From assembly GCF_003116815.1 (NCBI RefSeq), contig NZ_QDKQ01000037.1, positions 62,001 through 126,000 on the forward strand: DNA of 64,000 nucleotides. The letters run 5' to 3'. Numbering within the stretch: the stretch's first letter is position 1; every line of letters begins with the position of its first letter. The position numbers and the translations under genes were made by a program. This document shows, in pieces, positions 17,230-26,869 of this stretch. The notes under the pieces were generated by a model that was given only the letters and a program-made list of their open reading frames with translations, had not been told where the DNA came from and did not search any database. Source of the stretch: Caulobacter endophyticus (GTDB lineage: Bacteria > Pseudomonadota > Alphaproteobacteria > Caulobacterales > Caulobacteraceae).

Positions 17230-20220
17230 ATGACCAGGAAGACCTATCTTCGCGCGGGCTCGGCCTGCGCGCTGGCGGCGGCGCTCGCCGCGACGGCGGG
17301 GGCGGCCAGCGCCCAGGAAAGCACGCAGGTGGAGGAGGTGGTGGTCACCGGCTCCTTCATCCGGGGCACGCCCGAGGACGCCGCCCTGCCGGTCGACGTG
17401 ATCGGCGCCGAGGAACTGCAGAAGCGCGGCTCGCCCTCGACGGTGGAGCTGATCAAGTCGCTGTCGGTGTCGAGCGGCGTGCTGGGCGACACCAACCAGT
17501 TCGACAGCCGGGCCCAGGGCTCGGAGGGATCGGGCTCGGTGAACCTGCGCGGCCTGGGCTCTCAGCGGACGCTCGTCCTGCTGAACGGCCGGCGCCTGGC
17601 GATCAATCCGCTGGCCTCGGCCGGGGCCGGCATCGTCGACACCAACATCATTCCCGCCGCCGCCATCGGCCGGCTGGAGGTGCTGAAGGACGGCGCGGCG
17701 GCGACCTATGGCTCCGACGCCATCGCCGGCGTGGTCAACTTCATCACCAGGAAGAACGTCGACGGGCTGGAGGTCGGGGCCGACTACCGGGCCATCGACG
17801 GCTCGGACGGCGACTACGGCCTGAACCTGATCTACGGCAAGCAGTGGGACCATGGCGACATGCTGATCAGCGTCGGCTGGCAGCATCGCTCCAAGCTCAG
17901 CGTCGCCGAGCGCGACTGGGCCAACCAGTCCTACCTGTCCAATCCCGAGGCGGGCTGGTCGGCGGCGGGCAGCCCCTCGTCCTTCATTCCGGTGGCCAAC
18001 ACCGCCAGCGGCCTGCGCGATCCGGCTTGCGCGGGACTGGGCGGCTATCCCGGCTTCAGCGGTCTGACGCCGGTCTGCTACTGGCACTACACGCCGTTCG
18101 ACAACCTGGTCGAAAAATCCAACGCAGTTCAGGTCTACGGCGAGATCAACGCCCAGCTCAACGAGACCACCAAGTTCCACGTCGAGGCGCTGTACGCCCA
18201 TACCGACGTGCCCGACTGGAACACCTCGCCTTCATACGCGGCGCTGGCCGTGCCGACGGCCGAGGTGGCGCCGATCCCGCAGCTGGCCGGGCGCTACTTC
18301 GTGCCGGCGACCAATCCGGGCCTGGCCGCCTTCATCGCCGGCAACCCGACGGTGGTGCTGACCAACCTGGGCACCGGGGCCCAGACCACCCTGCCCGGCG
18401 CGATCTTCGCCGGCGGGGCGCTGAACGTCGCCAACCGGCCGTTCGGCATCGGCGGCAATCCGGCCTTCGGCTACGGCCCGTCGATCGGTTCGCGCTCGTT
18501 CGACGCCTACCGGGTCTCGGCCGACCTGAAGGGCGAGTTCGGCAACGGCGTCGGCTGGGAGGCGGCGGTGACCTATTCGCAGGAGGTGGGGATCCGCACC
18601 GGCTACGACGCCCTGGTCAACCGCTACGCCCTGGCGCTGCGCGGACTGGGCGGACCCAATTGCGACAGCAATCCCTCGACCCCCGGCATCCAGGGCTCGC
18701 CCGGCGTCGGCGGCTGCCTCTACTTCAACCCGTTCGCCAGCGCCCTGCCCAGCAACGCCATCACGGGCGTCGCCAATCCCGGCTACGTCTCGGCCCTGGC
18801 CAACAGCAAGGCACTGACCGACTGGTTCTTCCAGAAGCTGTCGACCAAGCAGACCTCGCGACTGTTCGTCGCCGAGGCGGTGCTGAACGGCAAGACGGCC
18901 ATCACCCTGCCGGGCGGCGACATCGCCTGGGCGGCCGGGGTGCAGTACCGCCGCAGCTATTTCACGGCGACCTACAACGACATCTCCAACGCCCTGATCA
19001 ATCCGTGCGTCAACACGCCGGACTTCGGGGTGACCAACTGCACGGGCTCGGCGCGCAACGGGCCGTTCATGTTCCTGGGCGTCGGCACGCCTTCCGACAA
19101 CCAGAGCGACGTCGTCGCCGCCTTCGGCGAGCTGAGCCTGCCGATCACCGAAACCGTGCAGGCCCAGCTGGCCGCGCGCTACGAGGACTATGGCGGGGCT
19201 GTGGGCTCGACCTTCAATCCCAAGGCCTCGGTGCGCTGGCAGGCCCTGCCGTGGATGGCGGTGCGGGCCTCGGCCGGCTCGACCTTCCGCGGGCCGCCGG
19301 ACCCGCTGACCACCACGACCTCGGTGACCTCGCTGCAGGGCATTCTCGGGGTCTTCCGGGCGGTCGACATCTTCAGCAATCCGAGCCTGAAGCCCGAGAA
19401 GGCCAACACCTACAACATGGGCCTGCTGTTCAAGGCCGGCGCCTTCAAGGCCAGCATCGACTACTTCCGGTTCGACTTCAAAAACCCGATCGTGGCCGAG
19501 CCGGTGGCCGGGATCACCAACGCGATCTATCCGAACGGGGTGTCGGGGGCCAACAACTGCGCCGACCCGGCCTATGCGGCCCTCGTGGCGCGCTTCACCT
19601 TCAACGGCGCCTGCGGCTCGCCCGCCAACATCGCGCGGCTGAAGACCTTCTATATCAATGGCGCGCCGGTGGAGAACGCGGGCTTCGACTTCTCGGCCGA
19701 CTACAGCTTCGCCGGCGTGCTGGGCGGCGACCTCGCCATCGGCGGCACGGCGACCTGGGTGCAGAAGTACGAGGTGGGGGCGACCAGCGTCGAGGGGGTG
19801 GTGGTCGAGAAGGCCTTCGATGCGGTGGGCCTCCTGAACTACCAGACCACCGTCGTGCCGATCCCCGAATGGAAGGGCCAGGCCTTCGCCGAATGGAGCC
19901 GCGGGATCCACAACCTGCGCCTGACGGTGCACTACATCGGCAAGTACGACGACCAGCGCACCGCGCCGTTCGCGACCGGCGCCTACAAGGACAGCACCGG
20001 CGCGCCGGTGACCGTCTCCAAAGGCAAGACCATCGACGCCCAGGTGCTGACGGACCTCGCCTATCGGGTGCAGCTGCCGCGCGAGACGACGGCGACGGTG
20101 GCGATCACCAACCTCTTCGACCAGGACCCCTCCTACGCCCGGCTCGACCTGGGCTACGACCCGTTCACCGGCGATCCGCTGGGCCGGACCTACAAGTTCA
20201 GCCTGCGCAAGAGGTTTTAG
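17230..20220 (+). CDS. TonB-dependent outer-membrane receptor
   Basis: A 996-residue gated beta-barrel transporter. A signal peptide (to about residue 30, ending ASAQ) is followed by the TonB-box-like VEEVVVTGSFI. The plug domain holds LNGRRLAIN and LEVLKDGAAATYGSDAIAGVVNFIT, and the large barrel ends in an aromatic residue (LRKRF). It imports a large ligand through the outer membrane using TonB energy. The plug sequence style is that of the Caulobacter/Sphingomonas receptor expansion, whose substrates are often glycans or plant compounds; the ligand is not predictable here. GAGAGGGAAG lies just before the ATG. A terminator follows at 20278. Confidence 0.95.
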   Translation: MTRKTYLRAGSACALAAALAATAGAASAQESTQVEEVVVTGSFIRGTPEDAALPVDVIGAEELQKRGSPSTVELIKSLSVSSGVLGDTNQFDSRAQGSEGSGSVNLRGLGSQRTLVLLNGRRLAINPLASAGAGIVDTNIIPAAAIGRLEVLKDGAAATYGSDAIAGVVNFITRKNVDGLEVGADYRAIDGSDGDYGLNLIYGKQWDHGDMLISVGWQHRSKLSVAERDWANQSYLSNPEAGWSAAGSPSSFIPVANTASGLRDPACAGLGGYPGFSGLTPVCYWHYTPFDNLVEKSNAVQVYGEINAQLNETTKFHVEALYAHTDVPDWNTSPSYAALAVPTAEVAPIPQLAGRYFVPATNPGLAAFIAGNPTVVLTNLGTGAQTTLPGAIFAGGALNVANRPFGIGGNPAFGYGPSIGSRSFDAYRVSADLKGEFGNGVGWEAAVTYSQEVGIRTGYDALVNRYALALRGLGGPNCDSNPSTPGIQGSPGVGGCLYFNPFASALPSNAITGVANPGYVSALANSKALTDWFFQKLSTKQTSRLFVAEAVLNGKTAITLPGGDIAWAAGVQYRRSYFTATYNDISNALINPCVNTPDFGVTNCTGSARNGPFMFLGVGTPSDNQSDVVAAFGELSLPITETVQAQLAARYEDYGGAVGSTFNPKASVRWQALPWMAVRASAGSTFRGPPDPLTTTTSVTSLQGILGVFRAVDIFSNPSLKPEKANTYNMGLLFKAGAFKASIDYFRFDFKNPIVAEPVAGITNAIYPNGVSGANNCADPAYAALVARFTFNGACGSPANIARLKTFYINGAPVENAGFDFSADYSFAGVLGGDLAIGGTATWVQKYEVGATSVEGVVVEKAFDAVGLLNYQTTVVPIPEWKGQAFAEWSRGIHNLRLTVHYIGKYDDQRTAPFATGAYKDSTGAPVTVSKGKTIDAQVLTDLAYRVQLPRETTATVAITNLFDQDPSYARLDLGYDPFTGDPLGRTYKFSLRKRF

Positions 20221-20277
20221 AGTTCCCAGCCTCGTGGGATAGGCGGCCGGCCGTTCTTCCTCCTGCCGGTCGTTCTG

Positions 20278-20309
20278 GGCCGGGGACGAAAGTCTCCGGC
20301 CTTTCTGTT
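20278..20309 (+). terminator. Rho-independent terminator of the TonB receptor gene
   Basis: A 10-bp stem with one G-U pair (GGCCGGGGAC 20278-20287, GTCTCCGGCC 20292-20301), with loop GAAA, is followed by TTTCTGTT. It sits 57 bases after the receptor stop codon. Confidence 0.8.
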
Positions 20310-20319
20310 GGTTTCGCTA

Positions 20320-20453
20320 CTCCTCCCCCGCTTGCGGGGGAGGGGGACCACGAAGTGGTGGAGGGGGCGAGACTGGGCGCCGAGGAGGCGGTCGCCCCCT
20401 CCGTCACGCTGCGTATCCGCAGCGCGCCACCTCCCCCGTTTCACGGGGGAGGA
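20320..20453. repeat. Composite palindromic repeat, family B (copy 2, inverted)
   Basis: Its reverse complement aligns with 10791-10923 end to end. Internal hairpins are CGCTGCG-TATC-CGCAGCG (20407-20424) and ACCAC-GAA-GTGGT (20347-20359). They replace different sequences in copy 1 while keeping complementarity. It also lies between convergent genes. Confidence 0.88.
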
Positions 20454-20461
20454 ACTGGGGC

Positions 20462-21445
20462 TCAGACCTGCGCCACCGCCCGCCGCACGGCCTCGGCCAG
20501 GTCATCGAGGTCGGCGATGTCGAGGTCGGCGGCGAAGGGCAGGCCCAGCATCTTGCCGGCCAGGTGGTCGACGACCGGCACGCTGTCGGCCGCGGCCTCG
20601 GGGTCGCGCACGCCCACGCAGGTGACAAAACGGCCCTCGACGGCCAGGAGGGCGGCGACGGCCGGGGCGCAGCCCTCGGCGACGCTGACGACACAGGCGC
20701 TGGACACCCACGACAGGCCCCAGCCGGGCTGGAAGGCGACGGGCGAGCCGAGCAGCAGCATGCGCAGGCGCTGGGCGTTGGTCGCCAGTTGCTGGCGCTT
20801 GAGGGTCCAGCCGTCCAGGCCGTCGTCGCCCTCGAAGGCGGGGGCGGTGAGGCGAGCGATCAGGTCGGCGTCCTCGGCGGCGACGAATACGCCCTCGCCG
20901 CCGGGCAGGCCGACGACCACGGGGACGGGGGCGTCCATGATGACGTCGAAGCCGAAGGCGGCGTCGACCACGATGGGCAGGCCGGTTTCGGCCTGGAAGG
21001 CGGCCAGGGCCAGAAGGTCGGGGGCGCGGCCGAAGGCGCAGGTAGTCACGATGGCTTCCAGCGGGCAGGGGGCCTCGGCCATGCGCTCACGCAGGTGGGC
21101 GGTGTCGACCATCCAGGTGAACGGGTCGACGTCGACCAGCCACGGCGTCAGGCCCGCGGCGGCGACGCCCTCCAGGGTCTCGCGTCCGGCCAGGGCCGAG
21201 ACGATGCACACCCCGCCGGGACGCGCGCCCTGGGCGGCCAGCAGGTCGGCGGTGGCGGCGGCGCGGTCGGCGCAGGCGCGGACGGCGGTGGTTCGGGAGA
21301 AGCGCTGGGCCAGCCGCCCGTTCAGGTCGTCGCAGACAGGGGCGCCGAAGGCTTTTTCCAGCGCGTCGAAGTCGAGCGGCGCGCTCGATGCGGGCGCGAC
21401 GGACTTCGGCTGCGACGCCAGGACGGCGGCTGAAAGGGTGGGCAT
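20462..21445 (-). CDS. DegT/DnrJ-aminotransferase-like protein, apparently lacking the PLP lysine
   Basis: A 327-residue protein with a fold-type-I PLP-enzyme pattern. The segment VDVDPFTWMVDTAHL, then VTTCAFGRAPDLLALAAFQAETGLP and VVDAAFGFD, match the DegT/DnrJ/StrS large domain, including the Asp that would contact the PLP ring. Downstream, where the SxxK lysine of active enzymes is expected, I see GGEGVFVAAEDADLIARL with no lysine. It is therefore probably non-catalytic or has a different chemistry. Length is slightly short for the family (about 370). It is monocistronic and convergent with the TonB receptor. Function is unknown. Confidence 0.6.
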   Translation of the reverse strand: MPTLSAAVLASQPKSVAPASSAPLDFDALEKAFGAPVCDDLNGRLAQRFSRTTAVRACADRAAATADLLAAQGARPGGVCIVSALAGRETLEGVAAAGLTPWLVDVDPFTWMVDTAHLRERMAEAPCPLEAIVTTCAFGRAPDLLALAAFQAETGLPIVVDAAFGFDVIMDAPVPVVVGLPGGEGVFVAAEDADLIARLTAPAFEGDDGLDGWTLKRQQLATNAQRLRMLLLGSPVAFQPGWGLSWVSSACVVSVAEGCAPAVAALLAVEGRFVTCVGVRDPEAAADSVPVVDHLAGKMLGLPFAADLDIADLDDLAEAVRRAVAQV

Positions 21446-21589
21446 GCGAGACGCTTCCGCAACGAACCGGCGCCGACAACCCCGACGACGCCCTTATGGT
21501 TAATCGAACGTATCGACTGACTCGGCCTGTCCAGATGCGGCGCGCCGTCGCGGCGGAGTTTGCGGTTTTTCCGGGTTTTCACCATCAGT

Positions 21590-21608
21590 CCTCTCTCAAA
21601 GAGAGAGG
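21590..21608. repeat. CT/GA palindrome containing a stop codon
   Basis: CCTCTCTC-AAA-GAGAGAGG forms a perfect 8-bp hairpin. The TGA of the leftward acyl-CoA ligase (21596-21598) lies inside it. A near-identical palindrome holds the stop of the deaminase gene at 26858-26878. Confidence 0.8.
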
Positions 21609-23158
21609 GGCGTCTTTCTCGTCCACCCGTCCCGCAGTTCGCGCTTGAGCACCTTGCCGATGTGGCTGCGCGGCAGGGCGTCGACCAGGACGAGGTCGGC
21701 CAGGCGCTGGGTCTTGCCCAGGCGTTCGTTGGCGAAGGCGCGAATGGTCTGCGCGTCGGCGGTCGCGCCGTGGCGCAGGGCCACGAAGGCCACGGGAGTC
21801 TCGCCCCAGGCGTCGGAGGGAACGCCGACCACGGCGGCTTCCAGCACGTCCGGATGCTGCACGATCACCGCCTCCAGGTCGCTGGGATAGATGTTGAAGC
21901 CGCCGCTGATGACCATGTCCTTCTTGCGGTCCATCAGGGTGAGGAACCCCTCGTCGTCGAAGCGGCCGACGTCGCCGGTGCGGATGAAGGAGAGGCCCTC
22001 CGGCGAGGTCCAGGTCGCTTCCGCCGTCTTGCCGGGCTGGCCGTGATAGCCGTTCATCATGCCGGCCGAGCGGCCGACGATCTCGCCGACGACGCCGGGA
22101 CCGACCTGTACGCCGTCCTCGTCGATCAGGCGGATGTCGTGGCCCGGAGCGGGCTGGCCCACGGTGTGCAGCTTGTCGGGGTGCTCGTGGGCCATGAGGA
22201 TGCAGGTCCCGCCGCCCTCGGTCATGCCGAAATATTCGACGAGGCCGCCGGGCCAGCGCTTCAGCACCTGCGCCTTCAGTTCGGCGGCGAAGGGGGCGCT
22301 GGTGCAGAACTTCAGCCGCGTGGACGACAGGTCGAAGCGATCGAAGTCCGGGTGGGCCATCAGCCGGCGGTACTGCACCGGCACCAGCATGGCGTGGGTC
22401 ATGCGATGCTGCTGCGCCAGCTCCAGGAAGCGGCCCGCGTCGAACTTCTTCATCAGCACGACGGTCCCGCCGCCCGCCAGGGTGGGGAAGAAGCAGACCA
22501 GCGTGGTGTTGGAATAGAGCGGCGTCGACAGCAGGGTGACCGCGTCGGGACCGTAGCCGACGGCGTCGCCGCGGAAGACGTGCTTCCAGCGCATGCCGTG
22601 CGACTGGACGATGCCCTTGGGCGCGCCGGTGGTACCGCTGGAATAGATGATGTTGAACGGATGCTCGGGCGCGATCTCGACCGGCGCTGGGCTGGCGCCC
22701 TCGGGGGCGAGCCAGGCCGCGAAGGCCTCGCCGTAGGGCGATCCGTCCAGGGCGATGACGCGGGCGGCGACGGGCGCGGGCTTTTGCGCTTCGGCTACGC
22801 CCGCATCGACGAAGAACAGCCTGGCGCCGCTGTCGTCGACCATGCCGGCGATGGCCTCGGGCGTGGACGAGGGCGCCAGCGGCGCGACGGCGACGCCGGC
22901 CCGCAGGCCGCCCAGGAAAACCGCCGCATAGGGTATCGAGGACAGGGCGCAGACGGCGACCGCCGCGCCGGGCAGGACGCCGTCGCGCTGCAGGGCGGCG
23001 GCGACGCGGTCGGCCAGGGCGTCGAAGGCCGCGTAGGTGATGGTCTCGCCGGTCTCCATGATCACGGCGGGATGGTCGGGAGCTTCCGCGGCGCGCTCGC
23101 GCAGGATGTCGCCCATCACGCCGTAGTCGGCGGCGATCATGGAGGGGATGGTCGGCAT
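21596..23158 (-). CDS. AMP-forming acyl-CoA synthetase / ligase
   Basis: A 520-residue adenylate-forming enzyme of the ANL superfamily that activates a carboxylic acid to its CoA thioester. Motif A3 is IIYSSGTTGAPKG near residue 175, the A5-like block is EYFGMTEGG, the hinge is IRTGDVGRFDDEGFLTLMDRKKDMVISGG, and the catalytic lysine lies in LPRSHIGKVLKREL near the C-terminus. All expected motifs are intact. The adjacent downstream-oriented neighbour is a beta-oxidation multifunctional protein on the same strand, which supports a fatty-acid or aryl-acid degradation role. Chain specificity is not readable. Confidence 0.9.
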   Translation of the reverse strand: MPTIPSMIAADYGVMGDILRERAAEAPDHPAVIMETGETITYAAFDALADRVAAALQRDGVLPGAAVAVCALSSIPYAAVFLGGLRAGVAVAPLAPSSTPEAIAGMVDDSGARLFFVDAGVAEAQKPAPVAARVIALDGSPYGEAFAAWLAPEGASPAPVEIAPEHPFNIIYSSGTTGAPKGIVQSHGMRWKHVFRGDAVGYGPDAVTLLSTPLYSNTTLVCFFPTLAGGGTVVLMKKFDAGRFLELAQQHRMTHAMLVPVQYRRLMAHPDFDRFDLSSTRLKFCTSAPFAAELKAQVLKRWPGGLVEYFGMTEGGGTCILMAHEHPDKLHTVGQPAPGHDIRLIDEDGVQVGPGVVGEIVGRSAGMMNGYHGQPGKTAEATWTSPEGLSFIRTGDVGRFDDEGFLTLMDRKKDMVISGGFNIYPSDLEAVIVQHPDVLEAAVVGVPSDAWGETPVAFVALRHGATADAQTIRAFANERLGKTQRLADLVLVDALPRSHIGKVLKRELRDGWTRKTPLSL

Positions 23159-23170
23159 GCTTTGCTCCTC

Positions 23171-23302
23171 TTCTCCCTTCCCCTCGATGGGGGAAGGGCC
23201 GGGGATGAGGGTGACTGCTGAGCTGGCGGCGCTAGGAACGCTGCGCGTTCACCTCCATCCGACCCGCTTCGCGGGCCGCCTTCCCCATCAAGGGAGAAGG
23301 GC
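23171..23302. repeat. Composite palindromic repeat, family E
   Basis: The ends are inverted copies (TTCTCCCTTCCCC...GGGGGAAGGG and CCTTCCCCATCAAGGGAGAA), with an internal ACCCGCTTCGCGGGC hairpin. It fills the gap between the leftward hydratase/dehydrogenase gene and the acyl-CoA ligase. It is similar in layout to 5066-5192. Confidence 0.75.
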
Positions 23303-23313
23303 GTTCGTTGATT

Positions 23314-25392
23314 TTACGCGTCCTTGAAGCCCTTGCCCTCGGCCACCAGCCGCTCCAGCAGGGCCGACGGCTTGAAGTCGTCGCCGTGCTTTTCCTGGAA
23401 GGCCTTCATGCCGGCCAGCACCTTGTCGAGGCCCACGAGTTCGCCCCAGAACATCGGGCCGCCGCGATAGACCGGCCAGCCATAGCCGTTGATCCAGACG
23501 ATATCGATGTCCGACGCCCGGATGGCCTTGCCCTCCTCGAGGATCTTCGCGCCCTCGTTGACCATCGGATAGAGGCAGCGCTCCAGGATCTCCTGGTCGC
23601 TGATCTCTCGGCGCTGGATCTGGCGCTTCTCGGCGAAGTCGAGGATCACCTTCTCGACCTCGGGGCTGGGCTTGGCGACGCGGTTCTCGTCGTAGTCGTA
23701 GAAGCCCCTGCCGTTCTTCTGGCCGCGGCGGTCCATCTCGCACAGCACCTCGCGCACGGTGGACGAGGAGGTCTTGGCCGGGTCCCAGCCGATGTCGAGG
23801 CCGGCCAGATCGCTCATGGCGAACGGACCCATCGGCAGGCCGAATTCGTAGAGCACGCGGTCGACGTCCCAGGGCATGGCGCCTTCGAGGATCAGCTTCT
23901 GGGCCTCGCGCTGGCGCTGGGCCAGCATGCGGTTGCCGACGAAGCCGAAGCAGTTGCCGACCAGGACCGCGACCTTGCCGATCTTCTTGCCGATCTGCAT
24001 CGAGGTGGCGATCACCGACTTGTCGGTCTTCTCGCCGCGCACGATCTCCAGCAGGCGCATGACGTTGGCCGGCGAGAAGAAGTGCAGGCCGATGACGCTT
24101 TCGGGGCGCCTGGTGACGGCGGCGATGGCGTCGATGTCGAGGTAGGAGGTGTTGGAGGCCAGGATCGCGCCCGGCTTGGCGATGGCGTCGAGCTTGGTGA
24201 AGACCTCCTTCTTGATCTCCATCAGCTCGAACACGGCCTCGATGATCAGGTCGCAGTCGGCCAGATCCTCCAGATGCATGGACGGCGTGAGCAGCCCCAT
24301 GCGCCTTTCGACGTCGTCCTGGGTGAGGCGGCCCTTCTTGGCGGTGTTCTCGTAGTTCTTGCGGATGATCCCGACGCCGCGGTCCAGGTTCTCCTGCTTG
24401 GCCTCGATGATCGTCACCGGGATGCCGGCGTTGAGGAAGTTCATCGAGATGCCGCCGCCCATGGTGCCGGCCCCGATGACGCCGACCTTCTTGATCGGGA
24501 GCGTCGGGGTGTCATCGGGCACGTCGGGAATCTTGGCGGCCTGGCGCTCGGCGAAGAACACGTAGCGCTGGGCGGCCGACTGGCTGCCGGTCATCAGCTC
24601 CATGAAGAGGCGGCGTTCTTCCTTCAGGCCCTCGTCGAAGGGCAGGTTCACGGCCGCCTCGATGCACTTGATGTTGTTCTCGGGCGCCAGGAAGCCGCGG
24701 AACTTGCGGGCGTTGGCTTTCCGGAACTCGGTGAAGATCTCGGGCTTGCCGCGGGCGGCCTCGACCTTGTCGGACAGGTGGCGGACCTTGGCCAGGGGAC
24801 GGCCCTCGGCCAGCACCACGCGGGCGAAGGCGATCGCGCCGTCGCGCAGGGCGCCTTCCTCGACCAGGCTGTCGAACAGGCCCATGGCGAGCGCGGCCTT
24901 GGCCGGGACGTGCTGGCCGCTGGTGACCATCTCCAGCGCCTTCTCGACGCCGACGATGCGCGGCAGGCGCTGGGTGCCGCCGGCGCCCGGCAGCAGGCCG
25001 ATGTTCACTTCCGGCAGGCCGGCCTTGGCCGAGGGCACGGCGACGCGATAGTGCGCGACAAGCGCGACTTCCAGCCCGCCGCCCAGGGCGGTGCCGTGGA
25101 TCGCGGCGACCACCGGCTTGGGCGAGTTCTCGATGGTGTTCTGCACGTCCTGCAGGGAGGGGCCGGTCATGGCCTTGCCGAACTCGCTGATGTCGGCGCC
25201 GGCGATGAAGGTCTTGCCTTCGCAGATCAGCACGATGGCCTGGACGGCCGGATCGGCGATCGCCGCCTCGAAGGCGCCCTTCAGCCCCTCGCGGACCTGG
25301 GCCGACAGCGCGTTGACCGGCGGAGAGTTCAGCGTGACGACGCCGATGTCGCCTTCGACGGTCAGATCGGTGACGGCGTTGATCGCGGCCAT
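23314..25392 (-). CDS. Bifunctional enoyl-CoA hydratase / 3-hydroxyacyl-CoA dehydrogenase (FadB/MFE-like)
   Basis: A 692-residue beta-oxidation protein. The N-terminal crotonase domain carries [11 protein letters not shown], the oxyanion segment [14 protein letters not shown], and Glu in [20 protein letters not shown]. The NAD-binding 3-hydroxyacyl-CoA dehydrogenase domain follows ([17 protein letters not shown] near residue 300, catalytic His in [13 protein letters not shown]). Two C-terminal HCDH helices complete it ([33 protein letters not shown]). ATG 25392 (MAAINAV) is chosen because homology starts there; the open frame extends upstream without similarity. Control may involve TTTGA direct repeats just upstream. 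Confidence 0.93.
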   Translation of the reverse strand: MAAINAVTDLTVEGDIGVVTLNSPPVNALSAQVREGLKGAFEAAIADPAVQAIVLICEGKTFIAGADISEFGKAMTGPSLQDVQNTIENSPKPVVAAIHGTALGGGLEVALVAHYRVAVPSAKAGLPEVNIGLLPGAGGTQRLPRIVGVEKALEMVTSGQHVPAKAALAMGLFDSLVEEGALRDGAIAFARVVLAEGRPLAKVRHLSDKVEAARGKPEIFTEFRKANARKFRGFLAPENNIKCIEAAVNLPFDEGLKEERRLFMELMTGSQSAAQRYVFFAERQAAKIPDVPDDTPTLPIKKVGVIGAGTMGGGISMNFLNAGIPVTIIEAKQENLDRGVGIIRKNYENTAKKGRLTQDDVERRMGLLTPSMHLEDLADCDLIIEAVFELMEIKKEVFTKLDAIAKPGAILASNTSYLDIDAIAAVTRRPESVIGLHFFSPANVMRLLEIVRGEKTDKSVIATSMQIGKKIGKVAVLVGNCFGFVGNRMLAQRQREAQKLILEGAMPWDVDRVLYEFGLPMGPFAMSDLAGLDIGWDPAKTSSSTVREVLCEMDRRGQKNGRGFYDYDENRVAKPSPEVEKVILDFAEKRQIQRREISDQEILERCLYPMVNEGAKILEEGKAIRASDIDIVWINGYGWPVYRGGPMFWGELVGLDKVLAGMKAFQEKHGDDFKPSALLERLVAEGKGFKDA

Positions 25393-25840
25393 GCGGGTCC
25401 ACCCTTTTTTGTTCGTTTGAACGCTTGTTTGACTAAAGCCAGCACGACGGCGCGCGAGAGTCCAGAGGCGCGCGGACGGCGCCGCTTTTCCGGGCGCCGC
25501 AGGTTGACGGCGCAGGCGTCGTACTGGACATTCGAAGAGTTCAGTTTCGGTCGAGATGGCGCCTGTCGGCGCGGGCCGACGTGACGTCGCGTCGGCGCGT
25601 AAGCCTGCGGTTCCAGACCACAATCGACCAGACTGGGGAGGGAGTTCGCACCAGGACCGGCCGTCCGCCGCCGCTTGCAGGCGTGCGGGATATTCCAAGA
25701 CCGAGTTCAGGCGCGGGCGCGACGCGGTGCATACGACGCGTCGAAACTTTGAGGTGAAGCGCACCTCGGCGCGGGGGCCAGGCTCCCGCGCCGCCTTGTG
25801 CGGGGTTGACCCCGCCGCCCGCCCGACCGATGGAAACCCC
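25393..25840. other. 448-base divergent region: beta-oxidation promoter and hairpin-rich deaminase leader
   Basis: No gene is supported. Near the leftward gene, TTTGA occurs twice (25421-25440 region: CGTTTGAACGCTTGTTTGAC), which could be a fatty-acid-responsive operator. Near the rightward deaminase gene, four perfect stem-loops lie in a row at 25721-25815, described separately. The part between, roughly 25450-25720, shows nothing I can name. Confidence 0.5.
25721..25815 (+). promoter_or_regulatory. Four consecutive stem-loops in the deaminase 5' leader (candidate structured RNA)
   Basis: The hairpins are GACGCG/CGCGTC (25721-25742), GAGGTG-AAGCG-CACCTC (25751-25767), GGCGCGGG/CCCGCGCC (25768-25792) and GCGGGG-TTGA-CCCCGC (25800-25815). 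The last ends 25 bases before the deaminase ATG. No T-run follows, so simple termination is unlikely. The arrangement could be a riboswitch or attenuator for the purine-salvage enzyme, but it matches no riboswitch I recognise. G/C-rich DNA can form hairpins by chance. Confidence 0.4.
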
Positions 25841-26869
25841 ATGACCGACACCACGCTCGAAGCCTTCGCCCGCGGCCTGCCCAAGGCCGAACTGCACATG
25901 CACATCGAGGGCAGCCTCGAACCGGAACTGATGTTCGCCCTGGCCGAACGCAACGGGATCGCCCTGCCGTACAAGTCGGTGGAGGAGATCCGCGCGGCCT
26001 ACGCCTTCTCGAACCTGCAGGACTTCCTGGACATCTATTATCAGGGCGCGGGCGTGCTGATCACGCGGGCCGACTTCAAGGACCTGGCCCTGGCCTATTT
26101 CGAACGCCTGGCGGCCGATGGCGGAGTGCACGCCGAGATCTTCTTCGATCCGCAGACCCACACCGAGCGCGGGATCGCCTTCGAAACGGTGATCGACGGC
26201 CTGCTGGACGGCATGGCCGAAGCCGAGGCGCGCTGGGGCGTGACGTCGAAGCTGATCCTCTGCTTCCTGCGTCACCTGTCGGAAGAAAGCGCCTTCGAGA
26301 CCCTGGAGCAGGCCAGGCCGCACCTGGACAAGATCGCGGGCGTGGGCCTGGACTCCTCGGAGGTCGGCCACCCGCCGGCCAAGTTCGCCCGGGTGTTCAA
26401 GGCCGCCCGCGACCTCGGCCTCAAGATCGTCGCCCATGCCGGCGAGGAAGGCCCGCCCGAGTACGTCTGGGAAGCCATCGACCTGGTGGGCGTCGACCGC
26501 ATCGACCACGGCAACCGCGCGCTGGAAGACGAGGCGCTGACCCAGCGGCTCGTGGCCGATGGCGTGACCCTGACGGTTTGCCCGCTGTCGAACCTGAAGC
26601 TGTGCGTGGTGCCGGACCTGGCCGCGCACCCGATGCGCAGGATGCTGGACCTGGGCCTCAAGGCGACGGTGAACTCCGACGACCCGGCCTATTTCGGCGG
26701 CTACCTGCTGGACAATTACCTGGAGACCGCCAGGGCCGTGGACCTGACGCGCGAGGACCTGGTGGTTCTGGCGCGCAACAGCTTCACCGGCTCGTTCCTG
26801 GACGAGGCCGAGAAGACGCGGCGTCTGGCGCAGGTGGATGCGTACGTGGCCGAAAACCCCTCTCTCTGA
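25841..26869 (+). CDS. Adenine/adenosine deaminase (metal-dependent amidohydrolase family)
   Basis: A 342-residue TIM-barrel hydrolase that would remove the 6-amino group of adenine or adenosine for purine salvage. Metal and active-site motifs are in order: ELHMHIEG (His19, His21), KIVAHAGEEGPPEYVWE (His and catalytic Glu), DRIDHG, CPLSNLKL, and NSDDPAYFGGYL (two Asp). The extended LAERNGIALPY and AEIFFDPQTHTERG segments match the bacterial adenine-deaminase branch more than classical adenosine deaminase; that preference is inference. ATG 25841 is where homology begins. The TGA stop lies in the centre of a CT/GA palindrome. Confidence 0.88.
   Translation: MTDTTLEAFARGLPKAELHMHIEGSLEPELMFALAERNGIALPYKSVEEIRAAYAFSNLQDFLDIYYQGAGVLITRADFKDLALAYFERLAADGGVHAEIFFDPQTHTERGIAFETVIDGLLDGMAEAEARWGVTSKLILCFLRHLSEESAFETLEQARPHLDKIAGVGLDSSEVGHPPAKFARVFKAARDLGLKIVAHAGEEGPPEYVWEAIDLVGVDRIDHGNRALEDEALTQRLVADGVTLTVCPLSNLKLCVVPDLAAHPMRRMLDLGLKATVNSDDPAYFGGYLLDNYLETARAVDLTREDLVVLARNSFTGSFLDEAEKTRRLAQVDAYVAENPSL

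Noticed and set aside
17109..21503. A 1464-codon open frame overlapping the TonB-dependent receptor and beyond
   Set aside because: It is an out-of-phase reading of the receptor gene and the convergent gene, low in complexity (Arg/Gly/Ala), with no homology. Long false frames are expected at this G+C.
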